A DNA stretch of 64,000 bases from Azoarcus sp. DD4 (GTDB lineage Bacteria > Pseudomonadota > Gammaproteobacteria > Burkholderiales > Rhodocyclaceae). Where the stretch lies: NCBI RefSeq assembly GCF_006496635.1, contig NZ_CP022958.1, positions 992,001 to 1,056,000 on the forward strand, given 5' to 3'. A program made the position numbers and the translations under genes. This document shows positions 44,371-53,973 of this stretch, piece by piece (within the stretch, counting starts at the first letter, position 1; the number at the start of each line of letters is the position of its first letter). The notes under the pieces are model-generated. The model was not told the DNA's origin. It was given only the letters and a program-made list of their open reading frames with translations, and did not search any database.

Positions 44371-45962
44371 TGTCCGGCCTCCCCAAACTGCAGCGGCTGG
44401 CCGTGGGGGGCGGCGACGCGGAAGAAGTCGGCTGCCGGCAGGTGCCGGCGCTGGCCGGCGAAGCCCGCGGCAAGTGTGGGGTCGTCGATGACGACGGGCC
44501 GCAGGAATATGACCAGTTCGGTGCGCTTCACCGCGTTGTCGCGATGCGTGAATGCTTCGCCGAGCAGGGGCAGGCGGCCGAGCAGCGGAATGCGGCCGGT
44601 GTCGTAATCGATCTTGTCTTCCATCAGACCGCCCAGCACCGCGATCTCGCCGCTGCGCAGGCGCAGCACGGATTCGATTTCGCGAGTGCGAATCTGCGGC
44701 ACGCGATTGGGAATGTCGCGCAGCGAGGGATTGGGGTCGTCCTTGAAGCCGGAAATGCTGGAGATCGTCGGCCGTACATTGAGGATGATTTCGCCGCTCT
44801 CGCTGATCTGCGCGGTAAGCGCCATCACCATGCCGACCGAGACCGATTGCGGCGTGGTGGTCGCGGTGATCTTCTCGCGGCTGCTGTCTTCGTACTCGGT
44901 GGTCGAGGCATCGACCAGGAAATAGACGACTTCTTCAACCACCTTGAGCATGGCCGTCTGGTTGTTGAGTACCGAAAGCCTGGGGCTGGAAAGGATCTTG
45001 GTGGTGCCGAAGGTTTCGAGCAGGTCGAGCTTGATGTCGAGGTTGCCGGACAGATAGGACAGGGTCGGCACGATGCCGCTGCCGTCGCCGCTGCCACGTG
45101 GTTCGACCTTCCAGTCCGGCGAGCCGAGCCTGCGCCAGTCGATGCCCTGCTGATAGCCGTCGCCGAGCGCGACCTCGACGATGGTGGCTTCTATCATCAC
45201 CTGGCGGCGGGCGGCGCGCTGGATGTGGTCGATGAATTCGCCGACCCGTTCATGCTGGCGGCCACTGGCATTGACCATCAGCACTCCGCCCTCCCGATTG
45301 GCGACCACCGCGGATGAATCGGGCGGCACCCCGAGAACGGCGCGGATGCTGGATTCCAGCGACTCCCAGAAGCGGTTGGCCGAGCTGGATTCGATCTGCG
45401 TGACCGAGGCGTTGCCGCCACCGCCGGTCCGCGTCCCACCCACCGCCGTGGATGTGGTGGCGATCTGGGTGCTGGTGGCGACCGTGCCGTTCATCCCGCG
45501 GCTGAGATTGACGTAGTCGACCCGGTAGGTGCGTTGGACCGGGCTGTCGGGCATGACGATCAGGTTCGGGCCATTCAGCTCGAAACGCATGTCGACCTGA
45601 CGGGCGATGCGCGTCAGCAGTTGGGGCAGGGTCTGATCGATGGCGTTGAGGGTGACGCTGCCCTGCAGGCCGGGGTGAATGTCGACATTGAGTCCGCTGT
45701 CGCGCGCAAGGGCAAACAGCAGTGACTCGATCGCAACCTTGTTCACTACGACGGAGTAGGTTTCCGCGGCCTCGATGGTGGTCGGCCGTATCGGGGCGGG
45801 TAATGCGAAGCTGCGCATGAGAGGCCGCGGTGCCGGTGCCCCCGGCGTCTGTGGTTGAGTCTCTGTGCCGAGGTGGCCTGCCGGCGACCGGGGCGCCGGC
45901 AGTTGCGCACAGGCGGCAACAAGCAGGGCGGCAGCGAGCGTCAGGTGGGTGTTCCAGCGCAT
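44367..45962 (-). CDS. mshL: Outer-membrane secretin (MshL/PilQ/GspD family)
   Basis: 531 aa lipoprotein: signal ending at lipobox VAAC (Cys18), secretin N0/STN domain near 70-130 (VAIESLLFALARDSGLNVDIHPGLQGSVTLNAIDQTLPQLL), a glycine/threonine loop, N1-like region, then the secretin core (VMIEATIVEVAL, SPRLSVLNNQTAMLKV, VPQIRTREIESVLRLRSGEIAVLGGL, and the final RTELVIFLRPVVI). It forms the outer-membrane pore for the pilus. The start MRWNTHL at 45962 is preferred: an ATG 10 codons earlier lies within the -10 box of the promoter. First gene of the operon. Confidence 0.92.
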   Translation of the reverse strand: MRWNTHLTLAAALLVAACAQLPAPRSPAGHLGTETQPQTPGAPAPRPLMRSFALPAPIRPTTIEAAETYSVVVNKVAIESLLFALARDSGLNVDIHPGLQGSVTLNAIDQTLPQLLTRIARQVDMRFELNGPNLIVMPDSPVQRTYRVDYVNLSRGMNGTVATSTQIATTSTAVGGTRTGGGGNASVTQIESSSANRFWESLESSIRAVLGVPPDSSAVVANREGGVLMVNASGRQHERVGEFIDHIQRAARRQVMIEATIVEVALGDGYQQGIDWRRLGSPDWKVEPRGSGDGSGIVPTLSYLSGNLDIKLDLLETFGTTKILSSPRLSVLNNQTAMLKVVEEVVYFLVDASTTEYEDSSREKITATTTPQSVSVGMVMALTAQISESGEIILNVRPTISSISGFKDDPNPSLRDIPNRVPQIRTREIESVLRLRSGEIAVLGGLMEDKIDYDTGRIPLLGRLPLLGEAFTHRDNAVKRTELVIFLRPVVIDDPTLAAGFAGQRRHLPAADFFRVAAPHGQPLQFGEAGQ

Positions 45963-45990
45963 GGCGAGAGGTCTTGAAAATTCCGTCGTC

Positions 45991-46018
45991 ATGATACCGG
46001 CTTGTGCCGCGCAGGCAA
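45991..46018 (-). promoter_or_regulatory. Promoter of the MSHA-like operon
   Basis: Minus strand TTGCCT (46018-46013), 16-bp spacer, TATCAT (45996-45991), giving a start near 45985 and a leader of about 20 nt before the secretin ATG. The upstream DNA to 46060 is AT-rich. It is the only good promoter seen in the 10.4-kb cluster, where genes overlap or lie within 50 bp of each other. Confidence 0.72.
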
Positions 46019-46190
46019 GAAGAAATTATGCAAATGAGATTTTTCGGGCCTCGTGTGGGGTGGGGAGCCGTTGGAGGCGCGGCGGCCGGACTTGCACGCG
46101 TTGTCGCGTTGCAACAGGCAGCAGCGCGAGCGCCGGCGTCAGTCTGATAAACTGCGCCGTTTGCAAATCCAGCAGGAATTCCGCCCGGCA

Positions 46191-47018
46191 ATGTCTCCGG
46201 CCTCGACTCCATCCGTTTCTCCGCCGCTTGTCAGTCTGCGCGAAGTCCGCTTCGCCTATGGCGAGCGCGAGGTGCTGCGCGGCATCGACCTCGAAGTGCA
46301 CCGGGGGCAGGTGGTTGCAATCATGGGCGGGAGCGGCTGCGGCAAGACCACGCTGCTACGGCTGATCGGCGGGCAGCTGCGCGCCTCGGGTGGTGTCGTC
46401 GAGGTGGCGGGCGAAAACGTTGCCCGGCTGTCGAGCGGGGCCCTCTACGACATGCGTCGCCGGATGGGCATGCTGTTCCAGTTCGGCGCCTTGTTCACCG
46501 ATATGACGGTGTTCGACAACGTCGCCTTTCCGCTGCGCGAGCATACGAATCTCGAACCTGGCTTGATCCGCGACCTGGTGCTGATGAAGCTCAATGCGGT
46601 CGGCCTGCGCGGCGCGCATGCGCTCAAGCCGGCCGAACTATCGGGCGGCATGGCGCGGCGGGTGGCGCTGGCGCGGGCGGTGGCGCTCGATCCGATGCTG
46701 ATCCTCTACGACGAACCCTTCGCCGGCCTGGATCCGATCTCGCTCGGCGTGATCGGACAGTTGATCCGCAAGCTCAACGATGCACTGGGGGCGAGTTCGG
46801 TGATGGTGACGCACGATATCCACGAGTCGCTGGAGATCGTCGATTACGTCTATTTCGTGTCGGACGGCCGCATCGTCGCCAGTGGCACGCCCGACGAAAT
46901 CCGCGCCTCGCGCGATCCTTTCGTGCATCAGTTCGTCCACGCCGAGGCCGACGGGCCGGTGCCTTTCCATTACCCGGCGCCGCCGATCGAGTCGCTGCTG
47001 GACGGGGGGCGGCGATGA
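46191..47018 (+). CDS. mlaF: Phospholipid transport ATPase MlaF
   Basis: 275 aa ABC ATPase of the Mla system that keeps outer-membrane lipid asymmetry. Walker A MGGSGCGKTT (45-54), Q-loop MLFQFGALFTDMTV, signature LSGGMARRVALARA, Walker B MLILYDEPFAGLDP, H-loop VTHD. The LSGGMARR signature and the C-terminal tail are the MlaF type. ATG 46191 is the only sensible start (MSPASTPSVS). The stop overlaps the mlaE start (ATGA). The cluster is divergent from the pilus operon. Confidence 0.95.
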   Translation: MSPASTPSVSPPLVSLREVRFAYGEREVLRGIDLEVHRGQVVAIMGGSGCGKTTLLRLIGGQLRASGGVVEVAGENVARLSSGALYDMRRRMGMLFQFGALFTDMTVFDNVAFPLREHTNLEPGLIRDLVLMKLNAVGLRGAHALKPAELSGGMARRVALARAVALDPMLILYDEPFAGLDPISLGVIGQLIRKLNDALGASSVMVTHDIHESLEIVDYVYFVSDGRIVASGTPDEIRASRDPFVHQFVHAEADGPVPFHYPAPPIESLLDGGRR

Positions 47019-47806
47019 ACCGGTTGGCATCGACGTTGCGCCAGCTGGGCGCGATGACCATAGACGGCGTCTGGCGGCTGGGTTTCGCCGCGCGCTTCTT
47101 CCTGATGGTGCTGGTCTATTCCGGCCAGTCGGTGCGCAGGTTGAACCTCACCCTGCGCGAGATCTATTTTTCCGGCGTGCTGTCGCTGCTGATCATCCTG
47201 GTGTCCGGTCTCTTCGTCGGCCTGGTGCTCGGCTTGCAGGGCTACGAGACGCTGCAACGCTTCGGCTCCAGCGACGCGCTGGGCGTGCTGGTGGCGCTGT
47301 CGCTTACCCGCGAGCTCGGGCCCGTGGTCGCGGGGCTGCTGTTCGCCAGTCGGGCGGGGTCCGCAGTGACGGCGGAAATCGGCCTGATGAAGGCGACCGA
47401 GCAGCTGAAAGCGATGGACATGATGGCGGTCAATCCGATCGCGCGCGTCGTCGCGCCGCGTTTCTGGGGCGGAGTGATCTCGATGCCCCTGCTGGCCGCC
47501 ATGTTCTCGGCGATGGGTGTGTTCGGCGGCTGGCTGATCGGCGTCGTCTTCATCGGCGTCGACGATGGCGCCTTCTGGTCGCAGATGCAGGCGGCGGTCG
47601 ATATTCGCTACGACATCGTCAATGGCGTGATCAAGTCGTTCGTATTCGGGGTGGCGGTGTCCTTGATCGCGGTGTTCGAAGGTTACGATTGCACGCCCAC
47701 CGCCGAGGGCGTGTCGCGGGCGATCACCCGCACCGTGGTGAGCTCCGCGCTGGTCATCCTCGCGCTGGATTTCGTGCTCACCTCTTTCATGTTCCGGGGG
47801 CAATGA
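47015..47806 (+). CDS. mlaE: Phospholipid transport permease MlaE
   Basis: 263 aa inner-membrane permease of the MlaE/Ttg2B family, 5-6 hydrophobic segments. The core LTRELGPVVAGLLFASRAGSAVTAEIGLMKATEQLKAMDMMAVNPI (described in part) is the EQ-loop of the family that contacts MlaF. Length matches E. coli MlaE (260). Coupled to mlaF and mlaD by overlapping stop/start codons. Confidence 0.95.
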   Translation: MNRLASTLRQLGAMTIDGVWRLGFAARFFLMVLVYSGQSVRRLNLTLREIYFSGVLSLLIILVSGLFVGLVLGLQGYETLQRFGSSDALGVLVALSLTRELGPVVAGLLFASRAGSAVTAEIGLMKATEQLKAMDMMAVNPIARVVAPRFWGGVISMPLLAAMFSAMGVFGGWLIGVVFIGVDDGAFWSQMQAAVDIRYDIVNGVIKSFVFGVAVSLIAVFEGYDCTPTAEGVSRAITRTVVSSALVILALDFVLTSFMFRGQ

Positions 47807-48273
47807 TGAGTCGTACCACGCTCGACCTGTGGGTCGGCATCTTCGTCGCGATGGGTTGCGCGGCACTGATCTTCCTGGCGATGAAGGTCGGCAATTTCTC
47901 CGGCCTCAACAACGCGGTGCTCTATACGATCGAGGCGCCGTTCGACAACATCGGCGGCCTCAAGGTGAGGGCGCCGGTCAAGAGCGCCGGTGTGCTGGTC
48001 GGGCGCGTTGCCGATATCCGCTTCGATCCGCAGAGCTATCGCGCGATCGTTCGTCTCGATCTCGACACGCGTTATCAATTCCCGCGCGATACGATTGCCA
48101 CCATCCTCACCTCCGGGCTGCTCGGCGAGCAGTACGTGGGGCTGGAGCCGGGCGCGGACGCCGAGATGCTGGCCGCAGGCGACCGGGTGCAGATCACCCA
48201 GTCGGCCGTGGTGCTCGAGAAGCTGATCGGCCAGTTCCTGTTCAACAAGGCGGCAGAGCCCGCGGCACAGTGA
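47806..48273 (+). CDS. mlaD: Phospholipid transport substrate-binding protein MlaD
   Basis: 155 aa, one N-terminal membrane anchor (about 7-26) and a single MCE domain (TIEAPFDNIGGLKVRAPVKSAGVLVGRVADIRFD...TSGLLGEQYVGLEPG). MlaD forms the periplasmic hexameric ring above MlaFE. Start at ATG 47806, with an adjacent ATG at 47803 also possible; GGGGG lies just upstream. Shorter than E. coli MlaD (183). Confidence 0.93.
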   Translation: MSRTTLDLWVGIFVAMGCAALIFLAMKVGNFSGLNNAVLYTIEAPFDNIGGLKVRAPVKSAGVLVGRVADIRFDPQSYRAIVRLDLDTRYQFPRDTIATILTSGLLGEQYVGLEPGADAEMLAAGDRVQITQSAVVLEKLIGQFLFNKAAEPAAQ

Positions 48274-48299
48274 TGCAACTGCCAACACGGAGAACGAGC

Positions 48300-49163
48300 A
48301 TGCCGTACCAGTCCCGCCCTCTGTCGCGGCACACATGTGTGGTGGTAGTCCTGTCTGCTGCCCTTGCCGGCGCCTGCGCGACGACCGCGCACAACCCGGT
48401 CGATCCGCTGGAAGGCTACAACCGCGCGATGTTCAGCTTCAACGACAAGCTGGACCGTGCGGTCATCAAGCCTGTGGCCGAGGTCTACCAGACCGTTGTA
48501 CCGGATCCGGTCCGGACCGGAGTGGGCAATGTGTTCGGCAATCTCGGCGACCCCTGGATCGGTTTCAACAATCTGCTGCAGGGCAAGATTCCCGATGCCT
48601 TGAACGACCTGATGCGCTTCCTGGTCAATTCCACCCTGGGTTTCGTCGGTGTACTCGACATCGCGAGCGAGATGGGCTTGTCCAAGCACGATGAAGACTT
48701 CGGTCAGACACTGGGCGCCTGGGGCGTGGGCGACGGCGCGTATTTCGTGCTGCCCTTCTTCGGGCCGCGTACCCTGCGCGATGCTGCAGCCCTGCCGCTG
48801 GACGTGTTGGGTGACGATGTCTGGGCCATCCAGCATGTTCCGACCCGCAACAGCATGACGGCCTTGCGCGTGACTCATACGCGGTCGACCGCGCTTGGCG
48901 TTGAGAAAACCCTGGACGAAGGCACGCTGGACAAGTACGTCTATGTCCGCGATTTCTATCTCGAACAGCGTCGTTACAAAGTTTTCGATGGCAATCCGCC
49001 GCGTGTCTATGAAGATTTCAACGGCGACGAAGGTGCGCTGCTGATGCCGCAGACCGCAGCCGATACGGCAGCTCGGGCTGCGGTCGAGCGTCTTGAACTG
49101 TACGGAGTCGGCAACCGCCTGCTGGTGTCGGCGGGACCGTCCGTGAACGAATCTGAACGGTGA
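48300..49163 (+). CDS. mlaA: Outer-membrane lipoprotein MlaA (VacJ)
   Basis: 287 aa lipoprotein of the outer leaflet retrieval complex that removes mislocalised phospholipids. Signal peptide with lipobox LAGAC (Cys26) after CVVVVLSAALAG, then the VacJ domain: DPLEGYNRAMFSFNDKLDRAVIKPVAEVY, NVFGNLGDPWIGFNNLLQG, FLVNSTLGFVGVLDIASEMGL, DEDFGQTLGAWGVGDGAYFVLPFFGP. GGAG lies 8 nt before ATG 48300. Located inside the mla operon, unlike in E. coli where it is separate. Confidence 0.95.
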   Translation: MPYQSRPLSRHTCVVVVLSAALAGACATTAHNPVDPLEGYNRAMFSFNDKLDRAVIKPVAEVYQTVVPDPVRTGVGNVFGNLGDPWIGFNNLLQGKIPDALNDLMRFLVNSTLGFVGVLDIASEMGLSKHDEDFGQTLGAWGVGDGAYFVLPFFGPRTLRDAAALPLDVLGDDVWAIQHVPTRNSMTALRVTHTRSTALGVEKTLDEGTLDKYVYVRDFYLEQRRYKVFDGNPPRVYEDFNGDEGALLMPQTAADTAARAAVERLELYGVGNRLLVSAGPSVNESER

Positions 49164-49168
49164 ATGGT

Positions 49169-49810
49169 ATGAGGAATTTTCTGGTGCGCCTGCGGATGGT
49201 CCTGATGGCCGTGGTATCGCTCGCGCTGACGCCGATGGCGCTGGCGGCAGACTCTGCTCCGCCGGACGTATTGGTGCGCGAGGTGACCAACGAGGTGCTC
49301 GCCATCGTGCGTCAGGACAAGGCCATCCAGTCCGGCGACACCGGCCGGGTGCTGAATCTGGTTGAAGAAAAGGTATTGCCGCACTTCAACTTCCGTCGCA
49401 TGACCATGCTGGCGGTCGGGCGCGACTGGCGCCAGGCCAGCCCCGACCAGCAGAGCCATCTGGTAAGCGCCTTCCGCACACTGCTGGTACGTACCTATTC
49501 CAATGCGCTCACCCAGTACCGCGATCAGACCATAGACTTCAAGCCGGTACGGATGAGCGATGCCGACACCACGGTGCAGGTGCGCACCGAAGTGCGCCAG
49601 ACCGGCGCCCAGCCCATCGGTATCGATTACACGCTCGAGAAGACGCCGGCCGGCTGGAAGGTGTTCGACGTGGTCGTGGCGGGCGTCAGCCTGGTCACCA
49701 ATTACCGTGGCAGCTTCGGCGACGAGATCCGCAAGGGCGGCATGGACGGCCTGATCCGTTCGCTCGAGGAGAAGAACCGCTCGCTCGAATCCGGTGCGCC
49801 ACGCGCATGA
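49169..49810 (+). CDS. mlaC: Periplasmic phospholipid-binding protein MlaC
   Basis: 213 aa. Signal peptide (LMAVVSLALTPMALA, cleavage near AAD) and a Tol-tolerance/MlaC domain (PHFNFRRMTMLAVGRDWRQASPDQQSHLVSAFRTLLVRTYSNAL..., GWKVFDVVVAGVSLVTNYRGSF). It shuttles phospholipid between MlaA and MlaFED. ATG 49169 has GGTGA 5 nt upstream; a GTG at 49160 overlapping the mlaA stop is an alternative. The stop overlaps mlaB (ATGA). Confidence 0.94.
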   Translation: MRNFLVRLRMVLMAVVSLALTPMALAADSAPPDVLVREVTNEVLAIVRQDKAIQSGDTGRVLNLVEEKVLPHFNFRRMTMLAVGRDWRQASPDQQSHLVSAFRTLLVRTYSNALTQYRDQTIDFKPVRMSDADTTVQVRTEVRQTGAQPIGIDYTLEKTPAGWKVFDVVVAGVSLVTNYRGSFGDEIRKGGMDGLIRSLEEKNRSLESGAPRA

Positions 49811-50088
49811 GTGCGATCGAGGCCGGCGTACTGAAGGTCAGCGGGCCGCTCACCATGCGCACTGCGCAGGAGTGGCGCCAGCGCGGCCAGACCGCTATCG
49901 CAGCTGGCGCACGCCGCATCGACTTCTCCGCGGTGACCGAGGCCGATTCTGCGGCATTGGCGGTGCTGCTCGAGTGGCAGCGGCTCGCCGGTGGCAAGGA
50001 CGCGCTGAGCCTGGTCGGTTTGCCGGCCGGGCTGGCCAGTCTGGCCGAACTCTACGGTGTCGAATCCCTGCTGCCGATAGCCGCCTGA
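49807..50088 (+). CDS. mlaB: STAS-domain protein MlaB
   Basis: 93 aa cytosolic STAS domain, with the conserved TEADSAALAVLLEW segment (D47/S48) at the usual phosphorylatable position. In E. coli MlaB binds MlaF and activates the transporter. Length and location at the end of mlaFEDAC are typical. Followed 7 bp later by an unrelated ABC exporter. Confidence 0.9.
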   Translation: MSAIEAGVLKVSGPLTMRTAQEWRQRGQTAIAAGARRIDFSAVTEADSAALAVLLEWQRLAGGKDALSLVGLPAGLASLAELYGVESLLPIAA

Positions 50089-50095
50089 ACACCCC

Positions 50096-50995
50096 ATGTC
50101 CCTGCCCGCAATCCGCATTTCCGCCGTCACCAAACAGTACGGTGCGCTCAAGGCGCTCGGCGGCGTCGACCTCGAAATCCAGCAGGGCGAATTTTTCGGC
50201 CTGCTTGGCCCCAACGGCGCCGGCAAGACCACGCTGATCTCCTCGCTGGCCGGCCTGATCCGGCCCGACAGCGGCTCCCTCGAGGTGATGGGCTACAACG
50301 TCGTCAGCGACTATCGCAACGCTCGCCGTGCGCTCGGTGTGGTGCCGCAGGAGCTGGTGTTCGACCCCTTCTTCTCGGTGCGCGAACTGCTGCGCATCCA
50401 GTCGGGCTACTTCGGCATTCGCAACAACGACGCCTGGATAGACGAAATCCTCGCCAGCCTCGACCTGCTTTCCAAGGCCGACTCCAACATGCGTGCGCTG
50501 TCGGGCGGCATGAAGCGCCGGGTCCTGGTGGCACAGGCGCTGGTGCACCGTCCGCCGGTCATCGTGCTCGACGAGCCGACTGCCGGCGTCGACGTCGAAC
50601 TGCGCCAGGGCCTGTGGCAGTTCGTGCGCAAGCTCAACCGAGACGGCCATACCATCGTGCTGACCACGCACTATCTGGAAGAAGCCGAAACCCTGTGTGG
50701 CCGCATCGCGATGCTGAAGGCCGGTCGCATCGTCGCGCTGGACACCACCGACAACCTGCTGCGCCGCTTTGCCACCCACAACCTGAGGGTGCGCGTCGAG
50801 CGCTCGGAGGTGGCGCTGGCGCTGGGTGGCGTTGCGGCGGGCGATGACGACTGGATCGAGTTCGGGTTCGACGCCTATGCCGATGTCGAGCAACTGCTGG
50901 CGCGCCTGCGCGAAGGGCAGGCGGGCATCGTCGAGTTGCAACTCGGCGAACCCGATCTGGAGCGGGTCTTCGTGGAGGTGATGCATCGTGCCTGA
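50096..50995 (+). CDS. ABC transporter ATP-binding protein (YadG-like)
   Basis: 299 aa ABC ATPase of the DrrA/YadG group. Walker A GPNGAGKTT (39-47), Q-loop VVPQELVFDPFF, signature LSGGMKRR, Walker B VIVLDEPTAGVDVELRQGLW, H-loop TTHYLEEAE. The C-terminal extension (about 220-299) is common in this group. Partner permease follows with an 8-bp overlap. Substrate unknown; YadGH-type exporters usually accompany lipid or envelope genes, as here between mla and ibaG. Confidence 0.9.
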   Translation: MSLPAIRISAVTKQYGALKALGGVDLEIQQGEFFGLLGPNGAGKTTLISSLAGLIRPDSGSLEVMGYNVVSDYRNARRALGVVPQELVFDPFFSVRELLRIQSGYFGIRNNDAWIDEILASLDLLSKADSNMRALSGGMKRRVLVAQALVHRPPVIVLDEPTAGVDVELRQGLWQFVRKLNRDGHTIVLTTHYLEEAETLCGRIAMLKAGRIVALDTTDNLLRRFATHNLRVRVERSEVALALGGVAAGDDDWIEFGFDAYADVEQLLARLREGQAGIVELQLGEPDLERVFVEVMHRA

Positions 50996-51788
50996 ATCCC
51001 GCATCGAGGTGCAGACCGGCAGCGTTTCGCCTTTCACCGGCTTTCGCACCCTGCTCTACAAGGAAGTGCTGCGTTTCTGGAAGGTGAGCTTCCAGACGGT
51101 GATGGCGCCCGTCCTCAATGCCGTGCTGTTCCTGCTGATCTTCTCGCATGTGCTCGACCGCCACATCACGGTGTACGGCGAAATCAGCTACACCGCCTTC
51201 CTGGTGCCCGGCCTGGTGATGATGTCGCTGCTGCAGAACGCCTTCGCCAACAGCTCGTCTTCGCTGATCCAGAGCAAGATCACCGGCAACATCATCTTCG
51301 TCCTGCTGCCGCCGCTGTCGTATCGCGAGTTCTACGCGGCGTATGTGATCGCTGCCGTGCTGCGCGGGCTGTTCGTCGGCCTTGGCGTCCTGCTGGTATC
51401 GATTCCCTTTGTCGATCTTCAGCTTGCTCACCCGGGTTGGGTGCTGGCGTTTGCCCTCATGGGCGGCGCCATCCTCGGTTCGCTGGGGGTGATCGCCGGC
51501 ATCTGGGCGGAGAAGTTCGACCAGCTCGCCGCGTTCCAGAACTTCCTGATCATGCCGCTCACGATGTTGTCCGGCGTCTTCTACTCGATCCATTCGCTGC
51601 CCGAGCTCTGGCAGGATGTGTCACACGTCAATCCGTTCTTCTTTATGATTGACGGCTTCCGTTATGGATTTTTCGGTCAGTCCGACGTGTCGCCGTGGTT
51701 GTCCTTCGGTGTCGTCGGGGTCTGTTTCGTATTGTTGGCCGTGCTCACCCTGGCAATGCTCGCACGGGGCTACAAGCTGCGCGGGTAA
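50988..51788 (+). CDS. ABC-2 type permease (YadH-like)
   Basis: 266 aa, six hydrophobic segments of the ABC-2 family. Contains the family signature near PLTMLSGVFYSIHSLPELWQDVSHVNPFFFMIDGFRYGFFG. Start GTG 50988 with GGAGG about 9 nt upstream, inside the ATPase gene. Works with the preceding ATPase as an exporter. Confidence 0.9.
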   Translation: MPESRIEVQTGSVSPFTGFRTLLYKEVLRFWKVSFQTVMAPVLNAVLFLLIFSHVLDRHITVYGEISYTAFLVPGLVMMSLLQNAFANSSSSLIQSKITGNIIFVLLPPLSYREFYAAYVIAAVLRGLFVGLGVLLVSIPFVDLQLAHPGWVLAFALMGGAILGSLGVIAGIWAEKFDQLAAFQNFLIMPLTMLSGVFYSIHSLPELWQDVSHVNPFFFMIDGFRYGFFGQSDVSPWLSFGVVGVCFVLLAVLTLAMLARGYKLRG

Positions 51789-51830
51789 GGCTGTTCCGTG
51801 GGGCGGTCCGGCGTTTTTTGAGAGAGAACC

Positions 51831-52088
51831 ATGTTCGACGCAAACGAAGTCAAGCGCCTCATCGAGCAGGGCCTGCCCTGTGAATTCGTTGCCATCGAGG
51901 GCGACGACGGTACCCATTTCACCGGCATCGTCGTCAGCTCGGCCTTCGAGGGCAAGCTGCCGGTGCGTCAGCACCAGGCGGTCTACGCTACGCTCGGCTC
52001 GCTGATGGGCAACGAGATCCACGCCCTGCAGCTGCAGACCTACACCCCCGCCAAGTGGGAAACGGTGCGCGGCGAGCTGGGCCTGTAA
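51831..52088 (+). CDS. ibaG: BolA-family protein IbaG
   Basis: 85 aa BolA/IbaG fold. FDANEVKRLIEQGLPCEFVAIEGDDGTHFTGIVVSSAFEGKLPVRQHQAVYATLG (described in part) contains the conserved HF and the helix-turn region; Cys and His residues (GLPCEF, GTHF, RQHQAVY) are those used to bind Fe-S with monothiol glutaredoxins. In E. coli ibaG also lies between mla and murA. GAGAG before the ATG. Confidence 0.93.
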   Translation: MFDANEVKRLIEQGLPCEFVAIEGDDGTHFTGIVVSSAFEGKLPVRQHQAVYATLGSLMGNEIHALQLQTYTPAKWETVRGELGL

Positions 52089-52125
52089 GAAGGCCGGCGC
52101 CAGCCGGCCCGTCATTCGAGGTTTC

Positions 52126-53376
<1,251 letters not shown>

Positions 53377-53389
53377 GCCCGGACATGAA

Positions 53390-53409
53390 CGGCCCCGGCA
53401 ACGGGGCCG
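53390..53409. terminator. Bidirectional stem-loop between murA and rnk
   Basis: CGGCCCCG / CGGGGCCG, 8-bp stem with a GCAA tetraloop (GNRA type), between the convergent murA and rnk stops. No long T-run on either side, so termination strength is uncertain. Confidence 0.6.
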
Positions 53410-53422
53410 GTGCCGCGTTGGT

Positions 53423-53830
53423 TCAGAGCGCCAGGCAGCCGGCAGCCTCCGGCTGCCAAGTCACTTCCAGCACTTGCAGGCAGATGGTCTTGCCTTCCGG
53501 CGTGCGCCAGTCGATCGCCTGGCCGGCCGCCAGCCCGAGTAGCGCGCTGCCGGCGGGCGAAAACACCGAAACCTTGCCGGCGGTGCTGTCGGCATCCTTC
53601 GGGTAAGCCAGCGTCAGTTCGTATTCGCGGCCGGTGGTTTCCTCGCGGAAGCGGGCGCGGCTGTTCATGGTGATCACATCGGCCGGCATGTCTTCGGGAT
53701 CGCGCACGTCGGCGCGTTCGAGCTCTGCGCGCAGTCCGTCCAGGTCGTTGCGGCCGCGGGCGGCCGGGGCGGCCAGCAGGCCTTCGAGGCGTTCGAGGTC
53801 GAGGGACGAGACGACGATTTCCGGTTTCAT
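53423..53830 (-). CDS. rnk: Regulator of nucleoside diphosphate kinase Rnk
   Basis: 135 aa. N-terminal short helical region (LDLERLEGLLAAPA) and a GreA/GreB C-terminal-type domain (DVITMNSRARFREETTGREYELTLAYPKDADSTAGKVSVFSPAGSALLGLAAGQAIDW, described in part). The long GreA coiled coil is absent, which points to Rnk. Rnk binds RNA polymerase and affects NDP kinase and alginate regulation in Pseudomonas. Start ATG 53830 (MKPEIVVSS). Confidence 0.88.
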   Translation of the reverse strand: MKPEIVVSSLDLERLEGLLAAPAARGRNDLDGLRAELERADVRDPEDMPADVITMNSRARFREETTGREYELTLAYPKDADSTAGKVSVFSPAGSALLGLAAGQAIDWRTPEGKTICLQVLEVTWQPEAAGCLAL

Positions 53831-53939
53831 GGTTCCGGCTCCTGCACAAAGTCGAAGAAAAGACACAGCAAAGAAAAATGGCCGAGCCGCCGGAGCGGTT
53901 CAGCCAGGTGGCCGAAGGCTAACAGAAGGCGCGGCGGGT

Positions 53940-53945
53940 TACAAT
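53940..53945 (+). promoter_or_regulatory. Candidate -10 of hisGD promoter
   Basis: TACAAT about 29 bp before the hisG GTG, in a GGTTACAATGTC context. No convincing -35 is seen at 16-18 bp. The hexamer overlaps an in-frame ATG (53944), which argues that this ATG is not used. Confidence 0.4.
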
Positions 53946-53973
53946 GTCGGCCCGATCCAGCAAGGTCCAGCCC

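Noticed and set aside
45960..45992. Upstream ATG of the secretin gene (MTTEFSRPLA start)
   Set aside because: It overlaps the TATCAT -10 of a good promoter and lacks a ribosome-binding site; the later ATG gives a clean lipoprotein signal.
53423..53830. Assignment as GreA/GreB transcript cleavage factor
   Set aside because: The long N-terminal coiled coil is missing (135 aa against about 158), so Rnk is the better fit.
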